64,000 nucleotides of DNA. Origin: Alcaligenes ammonioxydans. Lineage in GTDB: Bacteria > Pseudomonadota > Gammaproteobacteria > Burkholderiales > Burkholderiaceae_B. Below the pieces are notes generated by a model, which ran no database searches, was not told the origin of the DNA, and saw only the letters and a program-made list of their open reading frames with translations. The DNA lies in contig NZ_CP049362.1 in assembly GCF_019343455.1 (NCBI RefSeq), forward strand, positions 2,728,001 through 2,792,000. The letters run 5' to 3'. Made by a program: the position numbers and the translations under genes. Positions 1 to 9,908 of the stretch are shown here, piece after piece (position 1 is the first letter of the stretch; each line of letters starts with the position of its first letter).

Positions 1-681
1 GAAAAACGCGAATTCGTGGATTACGATGACCAGCAGGAGCTGGGCACTCGCAACTTCAAGATGGCCTTGCGTCGACTGCGACGCTTCGCACGGCAAGGTG
101 CCGCCACCGAACTGGATCTGGAGAGCACCATACGCGAGACCGCCCGTAATGCGGGCATGCTGGATCTACACATGCAGGCGGAGCGGCAAAACCGCGTCAA
201 TGTGCTGATGTTGCTGGATGTGGGCGGCAGCATGGATGACCACATCGCTCAGGTGGAATCTCTCTTCTCGGCGGCCCGCTCGGAGTTCAAGCACCTGGAA
301 GCGTATTACTTCCATAACTGCGTGTATGAGTCGGTATGGCGACACAATTCACGACGGCAAAGTGAACGACTGGATACCTGGGATTTGCTGCGCAAGTACA
401 ACGAGGACTGGCGCATCATCATTGTGGGCGATGCCACCATGAGCCCCTATGAAATCATGGCGCCTGGCGGCTCGGTCGAGCACTACAACAAGGAGACCGG
501 CGCGGCCTGGCTGCAAAGGCTCAACGACCACTGGCCCCGCATCGTCTGGCTCAACCCCGAGCCGAAGGCTTACTGGCCTTACCGCCAGTCCATCGCCATC
601 ATCCAGAACCTGATGTCCGATCACATGTACCCCGTTACCAGCGCAGGGCTGGAAGAGGCGATGCGGTACTTGTCACGCTAG
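1..681 (+). CDS. VWA (CoxE-like) domain protein, 3' part only
   Basis: The reading frame is open from base 1, and the residues before the GTG at 16 (EKREF) fit the family, so this is the C-terminal part of a gene starting outside the window. It shows a von Willebrand A fold with a MIDAS-type DVGGSMD motif (DxGxS) near residue 74 and a later GDATMSP segment, as in CoxE-like/YehP-type proteins of about 390 aa. Such proteins are cytoplasmic and usually work beside a MoxR-type AAA+ ATPase in metal- or cofactor-dependent maturation. That partner would lie upstream and is not visible. The gene ends at a TAG followed by a good hairpin terminator. The substrate is unknown. Confidence 0.8.
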   Translation, partial: EKREFVDYDDQQELGTRNFKMALRRLRRFARQGAATELDLESTIRETARNAGMLDLHMQAERQNRVNVLMLLDVGGSMDDHIAQVESLFSAARSEFKHLEAYYFHNCVYESVWRHNSRRQSERLDTWDLLRKYNEDWRIIIVGDATMSPYEIMAPGGSVEHYNKETGAAWLQRLNDHWPRIVWLNPEPKAYWPYRQSIAIIQNLMSDHMYPVTSAGLEEAMRYLSR

Positions 682-708
682 CGTCAGCCTTCTATCAAGC
701 AGGAAACA

Positions 709-733
709 AAAAGACCCGGGTTTCGGGTCTTTT
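709..733 (+). terminator. Rho-independent terminator after the VWA gene
   Basis: A 10-bp perfect stem (AAAAGACCCG / CGGGTCTTTT) with a 5-nt loop ends in a T run, 28 bases after the stop codon. Confidence 0.85.
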
Positions 734-745
734 CAATCAGCTGTA

Positions 746-781
746 AAAAACCCGCAGAGCCATGAAACCATGCGGGTTTTT
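746..781 (-). terminator. Terminator for the DUF2968 gene
   Basis: An 11-bp stem (AAAAACCCGCA / TGCGGGTTTTT) sits between two converging genes. It has T runs in both directions, so it can serve either strand. It lies 25 bases past the end of the minus-strand gene. Confidence 0.8.
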
Positions 782-805
782 CTTCACATTTTTAAAATGG
801 AGCGA

Positions 806-1516
806 TCAGCGCCCTTTCTGCCGCTGCAACATCCCTGCCCGTTGCTGCTCCAGTTCCTTGATCTGCCGCTGCAATTCACGCAGCTGCTCACGCGCCTCCC
901 GTTCCTGCTCGGCCAGGGCCTGTGCCTCACGGCGCGACTCCTCACGCTGGGCAATGGCCAAGGCTTCCTGCTGGCGCTGCAAAGCCAGATCGTTTTGCAA
1001 AACCGTCAATTGGTCTGCGCTTTCATTGAGTTTCTTTTCTGCATTGGCCACTTCTGCCTGCAGCTTGATGCGTTCCAGATCGGCGGCAGCAAAATCAACC
1101 GTATCCTGACGGTACTGGGTGTACATGCGTTCAGCCAGGGATTCGTCCGTGGTCTTGAAGACACGCCAGAACTCACGCTGCTGGAACAGAGCCACGTAGT
1201 AGGTCATGGTTTCGGCCGAGAACAAGAGACTGGCTCCAAAGCGACCGTTGTAGGCCGTGCGCAGCTCCTGTACCCCACGCGCCTGGATCAACTGCTGCAA
1301 CTGGGCCACGGTGGTGTTCTGATAAGCTGGTGCTGCTGGCGCAGAGGCAGGCTCGGCTGCCGCGACCGGGGCCACTTCCTGGACTTCCTGCTCTTGGGTT
1401 TGCGCCACCACGGGACGCTCCGGCTCCTGGACCAAAGACACCGAGCTGCACGCCGACAATAAAAGAAGTCCGCCCACGGACAGCAACATAGCCGTCTTCT
1501 GACTAAGGTTCACCAT
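806..1516 (-). CDS. DUF2968 family lipoprotein
   Basis: The product is a predicted lipoprotein: a hydrophobic segment ends in LLLLSACSS, a good lipobox. After a short Pro/Glu/Ala-rich linker comes a compact domain (YQNTTVAQLQQLIQARGVQELRT... in part), then about 110 residues of Gln/Glu/Arg-rich heptads that should form a long coiled coil. This architecture matches DUF2968, found in Burkholderiales and of unknown function. I chose the ATG at 1516 because AAGGG is well spaced from it; an ATG two codons upstream (1522) is possible but sits almost on the ribosome site. It is monocistronic with its own terminator. A periplasmic envelope role is inference. Confidence 0.75.
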   Translation of the reverse strand: MVNLSQKTAMLLSVGGLLLLSACSSVSLVQEPERPVVAQTQEQEVQEVAPVAAAEPASAPAAPAYQNTTVAQLQQLIQARGVQELRTAYNGRFGASLLFSAETMTYYVALFQQREFWRVFKTTDESLAERMYTQYRQDTVDFAAADLERIKLQAEVANAEKKLNESADQLTVLQNDLALQRQQEALAIAQREESRREAQALAEQEREAREQLRELQRQIKELEQQRAGMLQRQKGR

Positions 1517-1577
1517 ACCCATCCCTTGTTAATCAATTTTTTGTGTTTAGCTTGATACACAGAATCAGCCCCGTATT

Positions 1578-2981
1578 CTAAACGCGCGATGTCGCGTCTT
1601 GTGCCTTTATGTTGAATTTGCGCATCTTTTCCCACAACACTTTACGGGAAATGCCTAAAACAGCCGCCGTGTCCTGGCGCCGCCAGTTCTGCGTGTCCAG
1701 CACAGCGATAATGCGGGCGCGTTCTTCCTGCTCCTGAGCACTGAGGCTGATGGCCGGCTCGGGCCGTTCCAGAATGGTCGCGCCTTCGGGCAGGGCCGTC
1801 GCCGGGGTCCTGACCGGCGCATTAAAGCGTTCGAGCACCTGCCGCAACTGCACGGACTCCCAGGCTCCGAACTGCTTGCTCATGACCGCCACGCGCTCCA
1901 CCAGATTGGCCAGCTCACGCACATTCCCGTTAAAGCGCATGCTGCCTACGGCATCCAGGACCCACTGGGGAATGTCCTCGACATCACACTCCAGAGCCTG
2001 CTCCAGCAGGGCACAGAAAATAGCAATTTTTTCTTGCGGGCCCCGCTGCTCCAGGTTCGGGACCAATAGTTCCACCACCGCCAGACGGTAATACAGGTCC
2101 GCACGGAACTGACCCTGCTGTACCAGTCCCAACAGGTTCTTGTTAGTGGCGGCCACCATCCGGAAATCCACCGGAATCACTTGCGTTGATCCGAGGCGCG
2201 TCACAGAACGCTGCTCCAGTACACGCAGCAGCTTGACCTGCTGATGCAAGGGCAAATCTCCGATCTCATCCAGAAACAAGGTTCCCTGGTCGGCTTGTTC
2301 AAAATAGCCCTTGTGAGCCCCGATTGCGCCGGTGAAAGCCCCTTTTGCGTGACCGAAGAAATGCGCTTCGAACAAGCCTTCTGGCACCGCTCCGCAGTTC
2401 ACGGGAACAAAAGGGCCTTGGGCACGCGAGGAGCGCTCATGCAGCAATTGGGCAATGCGCTCCTTTCCCACCCCGGTTTCCCCATGGATCAGCACGCTGG
2501 CCCCGCTGTCAGCATACATATCCGCCTCGGCAATCAGGGCCCGCATCACAGGCGAGACGGCCACCAAAGGCTGTGGCCCACCCCGCCCTTCCCGCTCGAG
2601 CTGTGCAGTCAGTCCGGCCAGTTTGGCCACTAGCGTACGCAACTCGGCTGGACTGAAGGACAAGGGTAATGTGTAGGAATACGCCGAGGGATAAAAGCGA
2701 GGGTCGTAGCCCCGCTCCTCCGACGCCACCCAGATAACCGGAATCGCATGCTCCACCAGCCACTGATGCTGCTCGAACCGGCCCTGCGCCATCACACTGA
2801 CCGACACCAGCGCGACCGCATGGCGCGTGGGATGGCGCTCGGCGTCCAGTACCAGGGACGGCTCCACGCGCATGACCGCGACCGAGCTGGGCTCCATGGC
2901 GCGCTCAGCGCGGGTCACCAGGTCAGAACTCCCCTCCCAGACATACAAAACAGGCTCATTACCCATAAAGCTGACACTCAT
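1578..2981 (-). CDS. sigma54-dependent Fis-family regulator of the Tad locus
   Basis: The product is a 467-aa enhancer-binding protein. Residues 1-125 look like a diverged receiver-type domain without a clear phosphorylation site. The AAA+ domain follows, with Walker A GETGVGKE (167-174), the sigma54-contacting GAFTGA loop (214-219) and Walker B LFLDE. The C-terminus is a Fis-type helix-turn-helix. It would activate RNA polymerase carrying sigma54 by ATP hydrolysis. The ATG at 2981 has GGGAGG upstream; a longer frame reaching 3029 would overlap the preceding gene. It is the last gene of the Tad cluster, so a role in Flp pilus expression is likely. It is also a candidate activator for the sigma54 promoters at 18032 and 20579. 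Confidence 0.88.
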   Translation of the reverse strand: MSVSFMGNEPVLYVWEGSSDLVTRAERAMEPSSVAVMRVEPSLVLDAERHPTRHAVALVSVSVMAQGRFEQHQWLVEHAIPVIWVASEERGYDPRFYPSAYSYTLPLSFSPAELRTLVAKLAGLTAQLEREGRGGPQPLVAVSPVMRALIAEADMYADSGASVLIHGETGVGKERIAQLLHERSSRAQGPFVPVNCGAVPEGLFEAHFFGHAKGAFTGAIGAHKGYFEQADQGTLFLDEIGDLPLHQQVKLLRVLEQRSVTRLGSTQVIPVDFRMVAATNKNLLGLVQQGQFRADLYYRLAVVELLVPNLEQRGPQEKIAIFCALLEQALECDVEDIPQWVLDAVGSMRFNGNVRELANLVERVAVMSKQFGAWESVQLRQVLERFNAPVRTPATALPEGATILERPEPAISLSAQEQEERARIIAVLDTQNWRRQDTAAVLGISRKVLWEKMRKFNIKAQDATSRV

Positions 2982-3001
2982 TGCCGTGCTCGCCTCCCGC
3001 C

Positions 3002-5074
3002 TTATTGCACCAGATAGGCAGTACCACACTGCACATCATGAAGTTTCACATCGGCCTCGACCAGACTGAGGCCCAGCAGTTTAAGCAACTCCTCCAGCAA
3101 CAGGCTCAAGCCCTGCAAGACTGGGTCCAGCAAGGCAACGACCAGGCTCAATACCGCGCCGACCAGGTTGGAATCCTTGAAAACCAACAGTTCCACGGCG
3201 CCGGTACGGCACTCACGCATGGCTGTCTGGCCCCCGATTCCACCAATCACACAGGCCAGATCACTTAAGGGGGCCCCTAATAACGTGGTGAGCAAATTAT
3301 CGACAAAACCCAGGGTCCCGCCCAGTACACCAATCAAGCCGTTCTGACTCATGGTCCGGGCCAGTTGGTCCATGCGTTCCTTGGACCAGTTCATCTCGTT
3401 GACGACCTCAGACACGGAGCGCCCCGCCCCATCCCCGACCAGACTCTCGGCCATCTGGCGCTTGCCAGAGGCGCCACTCCAGGGCGTGTTGAGCAAATCG
3501 CCCAAAATGCCCGACAAGACCGCGTCCGAGAGCAAACGCACGCTGCGGGACAGATCCAGTTGAGTGGCGTTCACGGTCTTTTCGGAGGGTTCGCCCGGCG
3601 GCGCGGTCAGTGTTACCTGAACGGGATTCTTGGTATCAATCAAGGGCAGGGTCACTTTGGCGGTCAAGGGCAAAATACCGAGCACATTAATGACGCGATG
3701 ACGCTGAATCTGCCCGAAAGAGTCATCCTTGCAACTGTTGCTGGTAGAGAAAAAGTCCGAATGCGGGAACTTGCCCAGACACACGTTCACCAGCGAGGAA
3801 CTGACCGCGATCGTGGCTTGATTTTCAGCAATCGGGGCGCGGCAGACATTCACCAGTTCCCCGGTTGCTTGGGACAGTTCGATAATAATAGGCAGACTCA
3901 CTTCGGTGCCCAGCACTTTCAGGATCGGGCCCGCCAGTGGAATCTTGGAGCTGTCCAGATTCACATACACCCGCACTCCCGCCGAGTTTGCCTTGGTGCC
4001 TACGCCACCCATGGCAATGCTGGGCGGCTCCACCACCCGCACCCGCAAGTCCAGGGCGTTATTGAACATATTGGTCAGGCTCGAGGGCAAGGCCGTCAGG
4101 TTCAAATCAATCAGATTCTGTCCATTGGCCACCACCAGCCCGGTATTGACCAGTTGCAGCACATCCAGATTCACATTCAACGCTGACAAGGGGTCCACCC
4201 CGTTGATCAGGGCCAAGATGCCGCCCTCGCCCAGCAATTTGACTGGCAAATCCAACGGCCCCACCCCAAGCAGCAGCCTGATGTAATCCTGCAAAGCGCC
4301 CACATCCAGGCCCAATGTCTTTTGCTGATCCAGCAAATCCAGACTGGCACTGAGCAAATCAGCCAGAGTCAGCCGCTCCAGGCGGGCCAGCTCCTCAGGC
4401 GTACCCACACCGGCAATCACCGTTGCCGGCAGGCCCAGTGCCTTCAACAGTCCCGACGGGGTGATCTTGGCATTGACCAGTCCGGCCGAATCCAGCACCG
4501 TCAACTGATCGGGACGCAGGCCCACGCCACGTAGCAGGTTATAGACCAAGCCGTTGCGTTTTAAGGACAACAGACGACTGCCCACCGAAAACGTGGCCAC
4601 CGGCTCACTGTTCCTGGCCGTGGCCACAGCCTCAATCACCGGAGAAGTATAAAAAGGGAATAAGGAAGGCGGCTGATAGCTCAACTTCACTCGCACCGCG
4701 TCCGCCGGCAAGGTGGGAACAAAGCGTTGTGCCGGCTCGCTATGGCTGCTATTCCATTTCCCACACAGAACGATGACCCCGTCCCCTTTCAAGGCGGCAG
4801 CCGGTGAATCTGGCTGGCTACGCAGGCTGAATCGGGCCATGCCCTCACCCTGCTGGCAACCAGCCTGATCCCCGGAGCCCAGGGCCTGTGCTCCCGCGAG
4901 GGCTGCCAGATCCGCGGCATTTTGCAGACTGCGCTTCACGTAGAAACTGTGTCCCACATGGGCCGCCCCCAGCAGCACCACCCCGACCAGCAGTGCAGCG
5001 GCCGCGGGCACAATAATTGAGCCTTGCTGCTTGTGCGCCGGTTCACCCTGGGTTCGCGTTCTTCCCCATTTCAT
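3002..5074 (-). CDS. tadG: TadG-like pilus assembly protein
   Basis: The 690-aa product begins with a short basic N-terminus, then a hydrophobic helix ([21 protein letters not shown]) and the segment [18 protein letters not shown], the hallmark of TadE/TadG-like Flp-pilus proteins. The rest is a large, mostly hydrophilic domain with Leu/Val-rich repeats, expected in the periplasm. TadG-family proteins are thought to act at the envelope in pilus assembly or anchoring. The ATG at 5074 was chosen for its AGGAG site; a frame extension to 5119 would overlap the upstream gene. At almost 700 aa it is long for the family, although betaproteobacterial versions often are. Confidence 0.82.
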   Translation of the reverse strand: MKWGRTRTQGEPAHKQQGSIIVPAAAALLVGVVLLGAAHVGHSFYVKRSLQNAADLAALAGAQALGSGDQAGCQQGEGMARFSLRSQPDSPAAALKGDGVIVLCGKWNSSHSEPAQRFVPTLPADAVRVKLSYQPPSLFPFYTSPVIEAVATARNSEPVATFSVGSRLLSLKRNGLVYNLLRGVGLRPDQLTVLDSAGLVNAKITPSGLLKALGLPATVIAGVGTPEELARLERLTLADLLSASLDLLDQQKTLGLDVGALQDYIRLLLGVGPLDLPVKLLGEGGILALINGVDPLSALNVNLDVLQLVNTGLVVANGQNLIDLNLTALPSSLTNMFNNALDLRVRVVEPPSIAMGGVGTKANSAGVRVYVNLDSSKIPLAGPILKVLGTEVSLPIIIELSQATGELVNVCRAPIAENQATIAVSSSLVNVCLGKFPHSDFFSTSNSCKDDSFGQIQRHRVINVLGILPLTAKVTLPLIDTKNPVQVTLTAPPGEPSEKTVNATQLDLSRSVRLLSDAVLSGILGDLLNTPWSGASGKRQMAESLVGDGAGRSVSEVVNEMNWSKERMDQLARTMSQNGLIGVLGGTLGFVDNLLTTLLGAPLSDLACVIGGIGGQTAMRECRTGAVELLVFKDSNLVGAVLSLVVALLDPVLQGLSLLLEELLKLLGLSLVEADVKLHDVQCGTAYLVQ

Positions 5075-5108
5075 CTCGCTCTCCTGACCCGCCCTGGCCT
5101 CGCAGGCC

Positions 5109-5606
5109 TTAATCGCCACTGTTGGTTTTGATGCGCTCTGTCATGTACTCAGGGATGGGATGCTTAAAGCTGTTCAAATAGCGCTCCCAGGCCAGATTGG
5201 CGGCGGCTCCATGCACAGGCAGCACCTGACCTTCACGCTCAGGGTCCGCCTGCATACTGAGCAGGCTGCGAGTATCCGGCCCCACTTCCAGACGCGGTGG
5301 AATATGACGACGTTCGTTCTGTACATGCACGGGCAACCCTTCTACTTCTGGCCAAGGATGCACCTCCTTGTCAGTCAAACGGTACGTTTCGTAAGGCTGT
5401 CGTGGCGCTGACGTGGCCGCGGGCGGCTCATCGGCAGGCACTGCCGGCGTGTGAACGCCCTGATTGCCGGCGGCGACCGCAGGGGCATTGAGCGGATAAG
5501 TCCTTGTGCCAGAGCCCATGGTGCCGGTGAGCGGCGCTTGTGTCTGCGCCCACGCGCCCGTGGCCATCAACAAAGTGCAGCAGGCCAAAATTCGGGATCG
5601 ATTCAT
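5109..5606 (-). CDS. DUF3613-like periplasmic protein of the Tad locus
   Basis: The product has 165 aa with a clean signal peptide (MNRSRILACCTLLMATGAWAQ). A low-complexity Pro/Ala stretch follows, then a conserved-looking C-terminal block with VGPDTRSLLSMQ and RYLNSFKHPIPEYM. That block matches my recollection of DUF3613, a small family found in betaproteobacterial tad operons between tadD and tadG, as here. Function is unknown. Location in the periplasm and co-expression with the Tad machine are supported by the signal peptide and by gaps of about 25-35 bp to both neighbours. Confidence 0.7.
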   Translation of the reverse strand: MNRSRILACCTLLMATGAWAQTQAPLTGTMGSGTRTYPLNAPAVAAGNQGVHTPAVPADEPPAATSAPRQPYETYRLTDKEVHPWPEVEGLPVHVQNERRHIPPRLEVGPDTRSLLSMQADPEREGQVLPVHGAAANLAWERYLNSFKHPIPEYMTERIKTNSGD

Positions 5607-5631
5607 TGCGATATCCTTGAAAAAACGGCAA

Positions 5632-6627
5632 TCAATTCATTGAAGAAGGCACAGAGCCCAGGCTCTCGAGCAAGGGCCGGTTCAGGCCCGCTTGGGACGA
5701 AGAAACCACGGCCGGGACTACACGCGATGCCGCCTGCGGCGGTGACGGCACAGCGCGATTACCCCCCTGAACCGGCCTGATCGAGGCGGACGGACGCAAT
5801 GCCACCGCCTGGACACGAGCCTGTTCATCCCGGGTCGCCTCGGCCAGATACTGCTCCTGCTGTTTTTGCTGCTGCTGACGCGCGTGCAGTTGTTCGAGCT
5901 CCTGCCCGATTTGCTCGGCCATTTGAACCACCGCCTGTTGGGTCGCGGCATCCATACCGGCTTGCTGCATGACAAAACCAGCGCGTTGCGTCTCCTGACT
6001 GACCAGTAGATACAAAGCCATATTGCTCAGAATCTTCGGGTTCTCCGGAGCCAGCTCGGCCGCCTTGCCCAAGGCCAGGCGCGCTTCCTGAGGTCGGCCG
6101 GAACGCAGATAGGCGTAAGCCAGGTCACTTTGCAAAATCGCATTGGTCGGATCTCGCCCGGCAGCCTGTTTGAGAAAATGGGCGGCCTGTTCAAAGTGCT
6201 GTTGTGAGCCGGCAATCAGCCCCAAACCTTGATATGCCCTGGCGGCAACCGGTGTGTTGAGCAGCGCGTTAAAGGTGTGCGCGGCTTGCTCAAGCTGGCC
6301 GGTTTGACGCTGGGCCTCCGCTCGCAACACCATGATCTCAGGGTCGGCCCCATACTCTTTTTCCATGGCCTCGGCATAAGCCAACGAGGCAAAATACCGC
6401 CCTTGCGTCTGCGTCTCTTGCAGCATGCGCACGGCCATCTGTCTGTCGGTAGGCTTGCGCTTTTCCCAGTGCTCAATTTCCTTGCTCTGCAAAAAGGCCT
6501 CCTGTTCCTGTTGCTGACGCACCAGTTCGTAGGCAGAGTCCGTGGTAGAGCACGCCACCAGCCAGGTGCTGCTCAAGCCCAGTGCAGCCCAGCGCAGCAC
6601 GGGACGAATCCAAGTCGATATCTTCAT
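5632..6627 (-). CDS. tadD: TadD-like TPR lipoprotein
   Basis: The 331-aa product has a signal peptide ending in STWLVACSTT (lipobox VAC). Several tetratricopeptide repeats follow over roughly residues 70-220, with typical YQGLGLIAGSQQHFEQA and LAYAYLRSGRPQEA helices, then a Gln-rich coiled segment and a Pro-rich tail. TadD is proposed as an outer-membrane or periplasmic pilotin/assembly factor for the Flp secretin. The ATG at 6627 has GGAGG nine bases upstream. An ATG at 6636 would abut the GGAGG, and the upstream tadC stop lies inside this overlap, so the two genes are probably translationally coupled. Confidence 0.85.
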   Translation of the reverse strand: MKISTWIRPVLRWAALGLSSTWLVACSTTDSAYELVRQQQEQEAFLQSKEIEHWEKRKPTDRQMAVRMLQETQTQGRYFASLAYAEAMEKEYGADPEIMVLRAEAQRQTGQLEQAAHTFNALLNTPVAARAYQGLGLIAGSQQHFEQAAHFLKQAAGRDPTNAILQSDLAYAYLRSGRPQEARLALGKAAELAPENPKILSNMALYLLVSQETQRAGFVMQQAGMDAATQQAVVQMAEQIGQELEQLHARQQQQKQQEQYLAEATRDEQARVQAVALRPSASIRPVQGGNRAVPSPPQAASRVVPAVVSSSQAGLNRPLLESLGSVPSSMN

Positions 6628-6632
6628 CACAA

Positions 6633-7613
6633 TCATCCTCCGGCCACTTGGCTCAAGCCACGGAACAAAGCCAGAAAGCCTGACCCTGCCGTAATAATCA
6701 ATAAAGCAGGCAGCAAGGTCAGGACCATGACACCTGTCATCTTCACGGTTAATTTGCCTACCTTGGCTTTCAGCTCCAGACGTCGTTGCTCGCGCAAACG
6801 CACACCAAAACGGTGCAAAGGTTCCTGCATGGCGCCACCATGCTGATCCACCTGCACAATCAAGCGGCAGATCACGGCCAGATCCTCGTTGGTAAAGCCG
6901 TTGGCAATCCGCTCCAATGACTGCTCGCGGGTACGGCCGCGGGCATATTGTTCGACAGCGATGGTCAGCTCTGAACCCATAACCGGGATCACATCGTGAA
7001 ATTCGCGCTCAATGGTATGCAAGGTCTGGTCCATCGACAGGCCCACTCCCTGCAGCAAACGCAGCAGGTCTACAAACAAGGGCAGCTCGGTCGCGATACG
7101 CTGGCGGCGTTGTGACACACGGCGCAACAACCACCATTTGGGCAGCATCCAACCCAGTGCAAAACCGATGAACACCGACACAAAGGGCACGAAGTCATTG
7201 AGTTGGCGGATCATCGGCAGCAAGCTGAATACAAGGATCAACACGACGCTCAAGCCCACTCGACTCAAGACAAAATATTGACGCGCCACATCCAGCTGCC
7301 TGAAACCCGCATTGGCGATCAACAAGCGGTCTTCCTCGCTCAGCAAACTGGAGCCGAAGCGGCCTTTGAGCCAGCGCTCCCCCAGACTGCCCGCCTGCAT
7401 CTTGATTTGTTCCACCGTCTGGCGAGACTGACTGGGCGTATGCCCCCCCTGTGGTGCCCCTTTCAGTCGCTCATCGACCACCTGGCTCAAGCGCAGAGCC
7501 TGCTGGCGCTGCTGCCAATAGTGATGCAACCACAAAGCCAACAGGATCAGGCCGGCCAACGCACACGCCACCGCGGCCCAGACCAAAACAGTTTGTGCTT
7601 CCAAGGCCATCAT
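6633..7613 (-). CDS. tadC: TadC inner-membrane platform protein
   Basis: The product has 326 aa and a type II secretion F (GspF) domain. A membrane helix at the N-terminus precedes a cytoplasmic stretch, then a paired helix around LSVVLILVFSLL and FVSVFIGFALGWMLP, the cytoplasmic GspF repeat, and a C-terminal helix (MTGVMVLTLLPALLIITAGSGF in part). TadC pairs with TadB to form the platform through which the TadA ATPase drives pilin polymerisation. AGGAG lies just before the ATG. It follows tadB after 9 bases and overlaps the start region of tadD. Confidence 0.9.
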   Translation of the reverse strand: MMALEAQTVLVWAAVACALAGLILLALWLHHYWQQRQQALRLSQVVDERLKGAPQGGHTPSQSRQTVEQIKMQAGSLGERWLKGRFGSSLLSEEDRLLIANAGFRQLDVARQYFVLSRVGLSVVLILVFSLLPMIRQLNDFVPFVSVFIGFALGWMLPKWWLLRRVSQRRQRIATELPLFVDLLRLLQGVGLSMDQTLHTIEREFHDVIPVMGSELTIAVEQYARGRTREQSLERIANGFTNEDLAVICRLIVQVDQHGGAMQEPLHRFGVRLREQRRLELKAKVGKLTVKMTGVMVLTLLPALLIITAGSGFLALFRGLSQVAGG

Positions 7614-7622
7614 GTCTTGCTC

Positions 7623-8546
7623 CTAGACATTACGCGCCATCCAATACAGCCAATAACAGCCCACACACTGCAGGACCGCTGCAAACAACAACATGCGAAA
7701 CCCCACCGGGTCATTCCACATGGTCAGAAAAAGCTCGTTATTGAACATCAGGATGTAGACGCCGATCAGGATCGGCAATAAAGCCAGTATCCAGGCCGAC
7801 AACCGCACTTCCGCCGACAGGGCCACCAGCTCGCTGCGGGCGTTCTCCCGGTCACGCATGAAGCCGGCCATCCGTTCCATGGTCTGATCACTGCGCCCCC
7901 CAAAACGCATCGCCACACTAATGACTGCAGCCACCAGAAAAAGCTCATGCAAGCCGTGCTGACGCGAGACCGTACGCAAGGCCACATCCAGATCCTGACC
8001 GGAGCGATGTAAGGAGTTGGCATCTTGCAGCACCTGACCCAAAGGCTGTGGCGTGTTGTCGGCTGCATTCAGAAATGCCGCTCCCATGCTATTACCGATG
8101 GTGATCAGGCGCACCATCAAGTCCAGAAAATCCGGGATCTGGGAGACGATCTTGCGGTGACGCTTGTCACTTCGAAACCAGAGGTAGGTGTAGGCGCCCA
8201 AAACGGTCGCAATCAGCATGGCCAGGCCAGCCACCGGGCCGACCAGAGCCAAAAGAAGCGCGGGCGGGACCAGTGTCCCGAGCAGAAGGATCAGATAGAA
8301 ACGACGCGACGGCTGAATCCCTGTGCGCAACATGAACTCGCGCCAGCCTTTGGGCGCAGCCAGCCAGGCATCCTGAGCGGCAGGCTGGGCCCGTACGCTG
8401 CTTTGAACGGCAGGACGCAATGCCAACTGCTGTTCAAGCACTTGTGCCGAGCGCCGGGCCTGCTGGCGCTGAGCGCCTTTGGCCCAGAGCAACAAAGCGA
8501 CCAGCATCAAGATGACCGCCGCCAAGGCGCTATACAAAGCCATCAT
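7623..8546 (-). CDS. tadB: TadB inner-membrane platform protein
   Basis: The product has 307 aa with a GspF-type domain. An N-terminal membrane helix and a paired hydrophobic segment near residues 95-140 are followed by the cytoplasmic GspF repeat (FLDLMVRLITIGNSMGAAF) and two C-terminal helices. It is the partner of TadC in the Flp platform. Its ATG starts directly after the tadA stop codon with no gap, which suggests coupled translation. I see no disruption. Confidence 0.9.
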   Translation of the reverse strand: MMALYSALAAVILMLVALLLWAKGAQRQQARRSAQVLEQQLALRPAVQSSVRAQPAAQDAWLAAPKGWREFMLRTGIQPSRRFYLILLLGTLVPPALLLALVGPVAGLAMLIATVLGAYTYLWFRSDKRHRKIVSQIPDFLDLMVRLITIGNSMGAAFLNAADNTPQPLGQVLQDANSLHRSGQDLDVALRTVSRQHGLHELFLVAAVISVAMRFGGRSDQTMERMAGFMRDRENARSELVALSAEVRLSAWILALLPILIGVYILMFNNELFLTMWNDPVGFRMLLFAAVLQCVGCYWLYWMARNV

Positions 8547-9881
8547 TTAGCGTCTCCAATCCCAGAATCCGCCACCCTCCTTGGGCGCATTTTCCTGAGC
8601 CTGAACCTGCTCATTGGCCAGTTGATCGCGATACTGCATCAGCTTGCGCGTATGTGGGTGAATGCCCAGGCTGACCCAGCGATCCTGTTCGGTGCCGTCA
8701 TCGAGCACATAGGACTCGTGGCGATACAGCTCTTGCATGGCGATGACACCATCGCCCATGCCGGTGATTTCCGTGATGGACAAGACCCGGCGTTTACCGT
8801 TGGGCAAACGACCGATTTGAATGATGAAGTCCAGCGCACTGGCAATCTGCCGACGCAAACTGTCCTCACTGCCCTGAAAGCCGGCAAAACCGGCCAGCAT
8901 TTCGACTCGGTAGACACATTCGCGCGGCGAGTTGGCATGGATTGTTGCCATGGAGCCTTCGTGGCCGGTGTTCATGGCCTGCAACATATCGATTACCTCG
9001 GCCCCTCGCACCTCGCCCACGACGACCCGATCCGGGCGCATACGCAAGCTGTTGCGCAACAGTTCACGAATCGAGATTTCACCACTGCCGTCATACCCGG
9101 CCTGACGCGCCTCCAGCCGCACCACATGGGGATGGTTCAAAGCCAGCTCGGCGGTATCTTCCACCGTCACCACCCGTTCTGTTTTGGGGATGTAAAACGC
9201 CAGTGCATTTAACAAGGAGGTTTTGCCCGAGCTGGTGCCACCCGAAATCAGGATGTTGCAGCGCGAGGCTACGGCGGCCTGCAACAGACGGTCCACCGGC
9301 TCATCAAACGCCCCCAGTCGCAGCAAGTCTTCTGGTTTGAGCGGGTCCTTGCGAAACTTGCGGATAGACACCATGGGGCCATCGACCGCCAAAGGATGAA
9401 TCACCACATTAAGGCGACCACCATCGGGCAAACGGGCATCGACCATGGGCACGGATTCATCCAGCCTGCGCCCCAGAGGGGCCAGAATACGGCGCACAAT
9501 GCGCAGCACATGCTGATCATCGGTAAAGCCACTGGGTTCACGCTGCAGAACGCCACCGCGCGAGACGAACAACTTGTCATGACCGTTGATCAGAATGTCT
9601 TCAACGCTAGGATCTTCCAGCAAGTCCTCCAGCGGCCCCAGCCCTGCCAGTTCGCGGGTCAAGGCCTGGACGATCTCCCGAACCTCCTGTTCGTTGACCG
9701 GCACCCGTTTCAAACGAACAAAGCTGGCCAGCTCAATGCCAACAAAATCCTGAATGGCCTGCCGTGTCCAGCGACCAAACTCGGCTCCCAACTCCTCGAT
9801 ACGAGCCAGCAAATGTTCATGGGCCTGTTCCCGGACCTGAATCAGGTCGGGACGCCCACCGAGCAATGAAGTATTGTTCAT
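8547..9881 (-). CDS. tadA: TadA/CpaF secretion ATPase
   Basis: The 444-aa product is a VirB11/CpaF-type hexameric ATPase. An N-terminal helical domain precedes the catalytic core with Walker A GGTSSGKT (214-221), an Asp-box region VEDTAELAL, Walker B-like RVVVGEVRG and a His box [10 protein letters not shown]. It powers assembly, and possibly retraction, of the Flp pilus from the cytoplasmic face of TadB/TadC. All expected catalytic motifs look intact. It sits in the standard order tadZ-tadA-tadB-tadC. Confidence 0.93.
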   Translation of the reverse strand: MNNTSLLGGRPDLIQVREQAHEHLLARIEELGAEFGRWTRQAIQDFVGIELASFVRLKRVPVNEQEVREIVQALTRELAGLGPLEDLLEDPSVEDILINGHDKLFVSRGGVLQREPSGFTDDQHVLRIVRRILAPLGRRLDESVPMVDARLPDGGRLNVVIHPLAVDGPMVSIRKFRKDPLKPEDLLRLGAFDEPVDRLLQAAVASRCNILISGGTSSGKTSLLNALAFYIPKTERVVTVEDTAELALNHPHVVRLEARQAGYDGSGEISIRELLRNSLRMRPDRVVVGEVRGAEVIDMLQAMNTGHEGSMATIHANSPRECVYRVEMLAGFAGFQGSEDSLRRQIASALDFIIQIGRLPNGKRRVLSITEITGMGDGVIAMQELYRHESYVLDDGTEQDRWVSLGIHPHTRKLMQYRDQLANEQVQAQENAPKEGGGFWDWRR

Positions 9882-9908
9882 GCCTTACTTTTCCATGCTT
9901 GGGCCTGT